Source: Kushneria sinocarnis
GTDB lineage: Bacteria; Pseudomonadota; Gammaproteobacteria; Pseudomonadales; Halomonadaceae
Reading direction: 5' to 3'
Length of the DNA stretch: 64,000 nt
NCBI RefSeq assembly: GCF_003633775.1
Contig: NZ_RBIN01000008.1
Span: forward strand, 119,188-183,187
Shown: positions 60,547 to 64,000 of the stretch, piece by piece
How the letters are laid out: each line of letters begins with the position of its first letter
Numbering within the stretch: position 1 is the first letter of the stretch
Notes under the pieces: generated by a model
The model's database searches: none
The model's input: only the letters and a program-made list of their open reading frames with translations
Told to the model about the DNA's origin: nothing
Position numbers and translations under genes: made by a program

Positions 60547-61296
60547 TCAGTGGGAGTGAGACTCCCTGCCGACCGAGGTGGCGGGATCGATGATACGCAC
60601 TGGCTCGGCACGCTCTTTTTCGTTCTGACGCTGTCGGGCGCGACGCTGGCCGGCAGCGGAGCGCACCGCGCAATCCTGATCCGAGCTGGCCGAAAAACGC
60701 ACCGCCTCTTCTTCCCATACCGCATCCAGGGCCGCGGGGGTGTCATCGCGCTTCTCCTCGCGCACCTGCTTTTGATGCTCGGTGATCTCATCCTCGGCAC
60801 CAATAAGTGCCAGCAGCGTCGCCGTAGCCAGTGCCTGATCGGCTTCCCGCTCCTCCAGCCGCGCAGTCAGACGCGCCAGGATGTGGGCAATATCGCCCAG
60901 CTGTTGAGCAATGACTTCTTCGGGGCGAGTGGAGAGATATTCCAGAAAGAGCGGCAGATAGTCCGGCAGCTCCCGGGCGTCGAGTTCAAACCCGGCCGCA
61001 CGGTATTGCGCCAGCAGATCGACCATCGCCTGACCACGATCACGGGATTCACCGTGGACGTGTTCGAACAGCAGCAGAGACGTCGCGCGACCGCGATCGA
61101 AAAGCGCCACATAATCAGCCTGCAGATCGAGCAGGTCGCTTTCGGCAATCCGCTCGATCCATTGCATCAACGACTGGCGCCGTACCCACGGCAGATGGGA
61201 TTCGGCTTCGATGACCGCCCTCATTTCATCGGCTGCCTGCTGCAACGCCAGGGTGGGATAATCCAGTAGCCGTGCCAGAACGATCAGGCTACGCAT
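60547..61296 (-). CDS. narJ: Nitrate reductase molybdenum cofactor assembly chaperone
   Basis: A 249-residue NarJ, a cytoplasmic chaperone needed to insert the molybdenum cofactor into NarG. It shows LIVLARLLDYPTLALQQAAD at the start and YVALFDRGRATSLLLFEHVH, followed by ESRDRGQAMVDLL. The C-terminal 60 residues are charged and poorly conserved. Start at 61296, after GGGAGGATCGCC, overlaps the end of narH by eight bases. Its known client, NarG, is not encoded in the operon visible here. Confidence 0.94.
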   Translation of the reverse strand: MRSLIVLARLLDYPTLALQQAADEMRAVIEAESHLPWVRRQSLMQWIERIAESDLLDLQADYVALFDRGRATSLLLFEHVHGESRDRGQAMVDLLAQYRAAGFELDARELPDYLPLFLEYLSTRPEEVIAQQLGDIAHILARLTARLEEREADQALATATLLALIGAEDEITEHQKQVREEKRDDTPAALDAVWEEEAVRFSASSDQDCAVRSAAGQRRARQRQNEKERAEPVRIIDPATSVGRESHSH

Positions 61297-62863
61297 GGCG
61301 ATCCTCCCGCTCATCGGCGTGAGTCACTTCAGGCTCGTAGCAGGAGACCGGCTTCACCAGGGTGGACGTCTGGCGGCGCCCGCCGAACAGGCTGGCGGCG
61401 CTATCCCCCCCGTTGCACCCCTGGCCAAAGGAGAAGCCGCAGCCGCCGCGCTCCGGGAAGGCCTCACGGGCCTGCTCGCGGTGGGAGGAGGGAATCACGA
61501 AACGGTCCTCGTAATTGGCCAGCGCCAGATAACGGTACATCTCTTCGATCTGTGCTGCCGTAAGCCCCACCGCCTCCAGGATCTCGGTGGCCTCATACCC
61601 CTCGACCTGCTGGGCGCGCTTGTACAGGCGCATTGCCATCAGACGCCTGAGGGCCCGCACAACGGGCGCTTCGTCACCAGCGGTAAGCAGATTGGCCAGA
61701 TAGCGCACCGGGATACGCAGCGATTCGATATCCGGCAGCACGCCATCTGACGGCATGCTATCGAGATCGAAGGCGGACTGAATCGGCGAAAGTGGCGGCA
61801 CATACCAGACCATTGGCAACGTTCGGTACTCGGGGTGCAAAGGCAAGGCCAGTTGCCAATCGATGGCCATCTTGTAGACCGGCGATGCCTGAGCGGCCTT
61901 GATGACGTTATCGTCAATACCGTCGCGCCGCGCCTGGGCGATCACCTCGGGATCATGTGGATCGAGAAATATCTCACACTGACGATGATAGAGATCCTGC
62001 TCATCGGTGCTTGAGGCAACTTCCTCGATTCGATCGGCGTCATAGAGCAACACACCGAGCGAACGAATGCGGCCCACGCAGGTTTCCGAACAGATGGTCG
62101 GCTGACCCGATTCGATGCGTGGGTAGCAAAAGATGCATTTTTCGGATTTACCGCTTTTCCAGTTGTAATAGATCTTCTTGTACGGGCAACCCGAGACGCA
62201 CATGCGCCAGCCGCGGCACTTGTCCTGATCGATCAGTACAATACCGTCTTCCTCGCGCTTGTAGATCGCCCCACTCGGGCAGGAAGCGACACAAGCCGGG
62301 TTAAGGCAGTGTTCGCACAGCCGGGGCAGATACATCATGAAGGTATTTTCAAACTGACCGTAGATATCGGCCTGGATGCGGTCGAAGTTTCTGTCGCGGC
62401 GGCGTTTTTCAAACTCGGTGCCGAGGATCTCCTCCCAATTCGGGCCCCATTCGATCTTCTGCATACGCTGACCGCTGATCAGCGAGCGAGGCCGCGCCAC
62501 CGGCTGGTGCTTGCTCTCACCGGCACGATGCAGGTGCTGATAGTCGAAATCGAATGGTTCATAGTAATCATCGATCTCGGGTAGATCAGGGTTGGCAAAG
62601 AGTTTGGCCAATACCCGAAAGCGCCCACCGATACGGGGTTCGATACTGCCATCTCGGCGCCTGAGCCAGCCGCCCTTCCACTTCTGCTGATTCTCCCACT
62701 CTTTCGGATAACCGACCCCCGGCTTGGTCTCAACGTTATTGAACCAGGCGTACTCTACCCCCTCGCGACTGGTCCAGACGTTCTTGCAGGTCACCGAACA
62801 GGTGTGGCACCCGATGCACTTATCGAGATTCAGTACCATGCCCACCTGGGAGCGAATTCTCAT
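61289..62863 (-). CDS. narH: Respiratory nitrate reductase beta subunit
   Basis: A 524-residue iron-sulfur subunit that passes electrons from NarI to NarG. It starts MRIRSQVGMVLNLDKCIGCH, as in E. coli NarH. All four cluster motifs are complete: CIGCHTCSVTCKNVW, CEHCLNPACVASCPSG, CRGWRMCVSGCPYKK (tryptophan in the [3Fe-4S] motif) and KCIFCYPRIESGQPTICSET. A start at 62863, with GGAG nine bases before, matches the family; GTG two codons upstream is an alternative. First gene of the visible operon. An FNR site lies 90 bases upstream and no narG precedes it. Confidence 0.96.
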   Translation of the reverse strand: MRIRSQVGMVLNLDKCIGCHTCSVTCKNVWTSREGVEYAWFNNVETKPGVGYPKEWENQQKWKGGWLRRRDGSIEPRIGGRFRVLAKLFANPDLPEIDDYYEPFDFDYQHLHRAGESKHQPVARPRSLISGQRMQKIEWGPNWEEILGTEFEKRRRDRNFDRIQADIYGQFENTFMMYLPRLCEHCLNPACVASCPSGAIYKREEDGIVLIDQDKCRGWRMCVSGCPYKKIYYNWKSGKSEKCIFCYPRIESGQPTICSETCVGRIRSLGVLLYDADRIEEVASSTDEQDLYHRQCEIFLDPHDPEVIAQARRDGIDDNVIKAAQASPVYKMAIDWQLALPLHPEYRTLPMVWYVPPLSPIQSAFDLDSMPSDGVLPDIESLRIPVRYLANLLTAGDEAPVVRALRRLMAMRLYKRAQQVEGYEATEILEAVGLTAAQIEEMYRYLALANYEDRFVIPSSHREQAREAFPERGGCGFSFGQGCNGGDSAASLFGGRRQTSTLVKPVSCYEPEVTHADEREDRHA

Positions 62864-62883
62864 GATCACGGTCTCCGGCTGAC

Positions 62884-62910
62884 GCGCGGGCGGCGTGTCA
62901 GGGCCCGCGC
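62884..62910 (-). promoter_or_regulatory. Leader hairpin of narH
   Basis: GCGCGGGC / GCCCGCGC, eight-base stem with an eleven-base loop, between the FNR site and the narH start. It has no T tract. It would be transcribed as part of the narH 5' leader. Confidence 0.4.
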
Positions 62911-62952
62911 TGTTTCATGGGCACACCATGTGCGCTTGCAGCGGAAGGGGTT

Positions 62953-62966
62953 TTGATTCAGATCAA
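62953..62966. promoter_or_regulatory. FNR/ANR box upstream of narH
   Basis: TTGATTCAGATCAA fits the FNR consensus TTGAT-N4-ATCAA exactly. It lies 90 bases before the narH ATG and should activate transcription without oxygen. No good -10 is seen at the expected distance toward narH. The site could also serve the opposite strand. Confidence 0.8.
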
Positions 62967-63165
62967 GACGAAAAAGCAGGAGCACGCCGAACTACCTCTT
63001 TGGTAATAGCTCCCAGGATCACCAAGAAACCCTTTTAATTCAATAACCTGATAATGGGAAGCAGTCTCTCCGCCATGACTTGCAGGGACAACAGGTTCTT
63101 TGGGAGTAAGGCCGAATGATTTCACTTACTGCCTTCAGGGCCTTCTTCAAGGGTTGAGCAAAGAG

Positions 63166-63522
63166 ATGTCAGATGAGCCATCAGTTGAAAGCTGGCACCT
63201 TCCTGATCACCCATGGCTGAGCCGGCATGACCTGCAAGCTGCTTCAGGTCTTGCCCTTCAGTGCGAGAATGCCCGAAGAGACGACAGTGATAACCTCATT
63301 GGAAGTGGCCATGCGGATAAACATGGACTCGCCAGTCATGCTGGAGATTCTGCGATCGGCACCGGTGACACTCGAACAACACTCTGTCCCCTGTCCGGTG
63401 TTCGAGTCTGGCCGTCGGACGACCTGCCAGGGTCGATGATCTTATGGCTTGAACCCGGAGGCTGGCCCGGGCAGTGGCTGCCCGACACAGTGCTCAATGG
63501 GTACGTTTCAGAAAATCCCTGA
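63166..63522 (+). CDS. Doubtful ORF in the lower-GC stretch beside narH
   Basis: An open frame of 118 codons (MSDEPSVESWHLPDHPWLSR...) with weak ribosome site GCAAAGAG. No family recognised; composition is polar with a tryptophan-rich end (GGWPGQWLPDTVLNGYVSEN). The stretch 62970-63500 is clearly less GC-rich than its surroundings and codon use differs from the neighbours. It overlaps the convergent DUF488 gene by 29 bases. It may be a foreign gene, a remnant, or not a gene. The remaining 62970-63165 shows nothing I can name. Confidence 0.25.
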   Translation: MSDEPSVESWHLPDHPWLSRHDLQAASGLALQCENARRDDSDNLIGSGHADKHGLASHAGDSAIGTGDTRTTLCPLSGVRVWPSDDLPGSMILWLEPGGWPGQWLPDTVLNGYVSENP

Positions 63523-63847
63523 GGACCACGGCGTTGTTGCATTCTTCATCCTTCGCCGCAAAAAGTAGCGTCAGCCCTTCATTTCGGGCGTGCTCTCGAA
63601 GCGTCTGCGACAGCGTTGAATCCCTCTCGCGCAGTTCCCTGCGATAGGCCTCGTAAAAGTCGTGCCAGCGGTCGCGATCATGACCAAACCATTTGACCAG
63701 TGCCTTCGAGGGTGCAATGTCGCGATACCACTCATCGATATGGGCGTCTTCCTTCGCCACACCTCTTGGCCACATGCCATCGACCAGCACGCGGTAGCCG
63801 TCATTCCTGTCATATGGGTCGTAGATGCGCTTGAGCTGAATATTCAT
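63494..63847 (-). CDS. DUF488-family protein
   Basis: A 117-residue protein typical of DUF488 (YeaO-like). Landmarks are LKRIYDPYDRNDGYRVLVDG followed by MWPRGVAKEDAHIDEW, then RDIAPSKALVKWFGHDRDRW, HDFYEAYRREL and the end TLLFAAKDEECNNAVVLRDF. Function is not established. It is complete and lies 54 bases from the left end of an IS30-type element. Confidence 0.88.
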   Translation of the reverse strand: MNIQLKRIYDPYDRNDGYRVLVDGMWPRGVAKEDAHIDEWYRDIAPSKALVKWFGHDRDRWHDFYEAYRRELRERDSTLSQTLREHARNEGLTLLFAAKDEECNNAVVLRDFLKRTH

Positions 63848-63900
63848 TATCGGTGCCTGTGATCTGCTGAACGATAAGCGTGACGTTCTTCACCCTTTAA

Positions 63901-64000
63901 ACGTAGGCGGTCTCAATGACCAAGCGCAACACGTGACCCATCAGGTACGGTGTTGCCATGAACCACTGCTATCGCCATCTTTCTGCTGAAGACCGGGCCG
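63901..64000 (+). mobile_element. Left end of an IS30-family insertion sequence
   Basis: From about 63902, GTAGGCGGTCTCAATGACCA and the following AGCGCAACAC resemble the IS30-family terminal repeat (TGTAG...TCAATTG...CAACGCAACA). A transposase start lies about 55 bases inside, as usual for IS30. The exact left boundary and target duplication cannot be fixed because the right end is outside the window. Confidence 0.65.
63958..64000 (+). CDS. IS30-family transposase, first 14 codons
   Basis: The window ends after MNHCYRHLSAEDRA. IS30 transposases start with this kind of segment (Y-x-HLS-x-E-x-R, the first part of the N-terminal helix-turn-helix). The call rests on these few residues plus the terminal-repeat-like sequence just upstream. 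Confidence 0.6.
   Translation, partial: MNHCYRHLSAEDRA

Noticed and set aside
62953..62966. FNR box as promoter of the plus-strand ORF at 63166
   Set aside because: Distance to that ORF is about 200 bases and the ORF itself is doubtful; narH is the better client, though a role in both directions is not excluded.

Overview
The window is about 64 kb of GC-rich chromosome with dense, mostly co-directional operons. The gene content (BCCT osmolyte carrier, betaine synthesis, three TRAP subunits, homoserine kinase beside polA and a DUF2782 gene, narHJI followed by a PpiC isomerase) points to a halophilic gammaproteobacterium, most likely of the Halomonadaceae. That placement is inferred from protein resemblance and synteny; there is no rRNA here. 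I saw no tRNA gene, CRISPR array or phage.

Layout. 1-5.8 kb: a truncated amidase, a YdeP-type molybdopterin oxidoreductase translationally coupled to a small helix-turn-helix-like protein, its sulfurtransferase FdhD, and a HAD phosphatase. 5.9-14 kb: a complete aerobactin-type siderophore locus (MFS exporter, iucA, iucB, iucC, iucD) with a Fur-box-like site upstream, converging on a FhuF-like ferric reductase that has its own Fur-box-like site. 14.1-15.6 kb: a HIT protein and two lipoproteins. 15.8-24.6 kb: an osmoadaptation block with a BCCT transporter, a glycerate kinase, a 987-bp gap rich in inverted repeats, then a fused glycine/sarcosine/dimethylglycine N-methyltransferase, metK, an S-adenosylhomocysteine (SAH) riboswitch and ahcY. 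24.7-34.8 kb: a polysaccharide deacetylase, two tandem copies of a PaoABC-like aldehyde oxidoreductase operon and a divergent TetR regulator. 34.8-44.6 kb: aldo/keto reductase, FocA/NirC channel, a small membrane protein, class I fumarase, a DctPQM TRAP system, a CitE-like lyase and an unknown membrane protein. 44.7-58.9 kb: 6-phosphogluconate dehydrogenase, two tandem Crp/Fnr paralogues, polA, DUF2782, homoserine kinase, a nucleotide-sugar epimerase, speA and a GntP permease. 59-64 kb: narHJI plus PpiC without narG, a lower-GC stretch, a DUF488 gene and the left end of an IS30-family element at the window edge.

The most notable system is the betaine operon. One polypeptide carries out all three methylations of glycine, MetK supplies the S-adenosylmethionine and AhcY removes the SAH. 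An SAH-sensing RNA between metK and ahcY should raise AhcY as SAH builds up, so the pathway appears to carry its own relief of product inhibition. Second are the tandem PaoABC-like operons, of which only one has a Tat signal. Third is a narHJI operon with an FNR site directly before narH and no narG.
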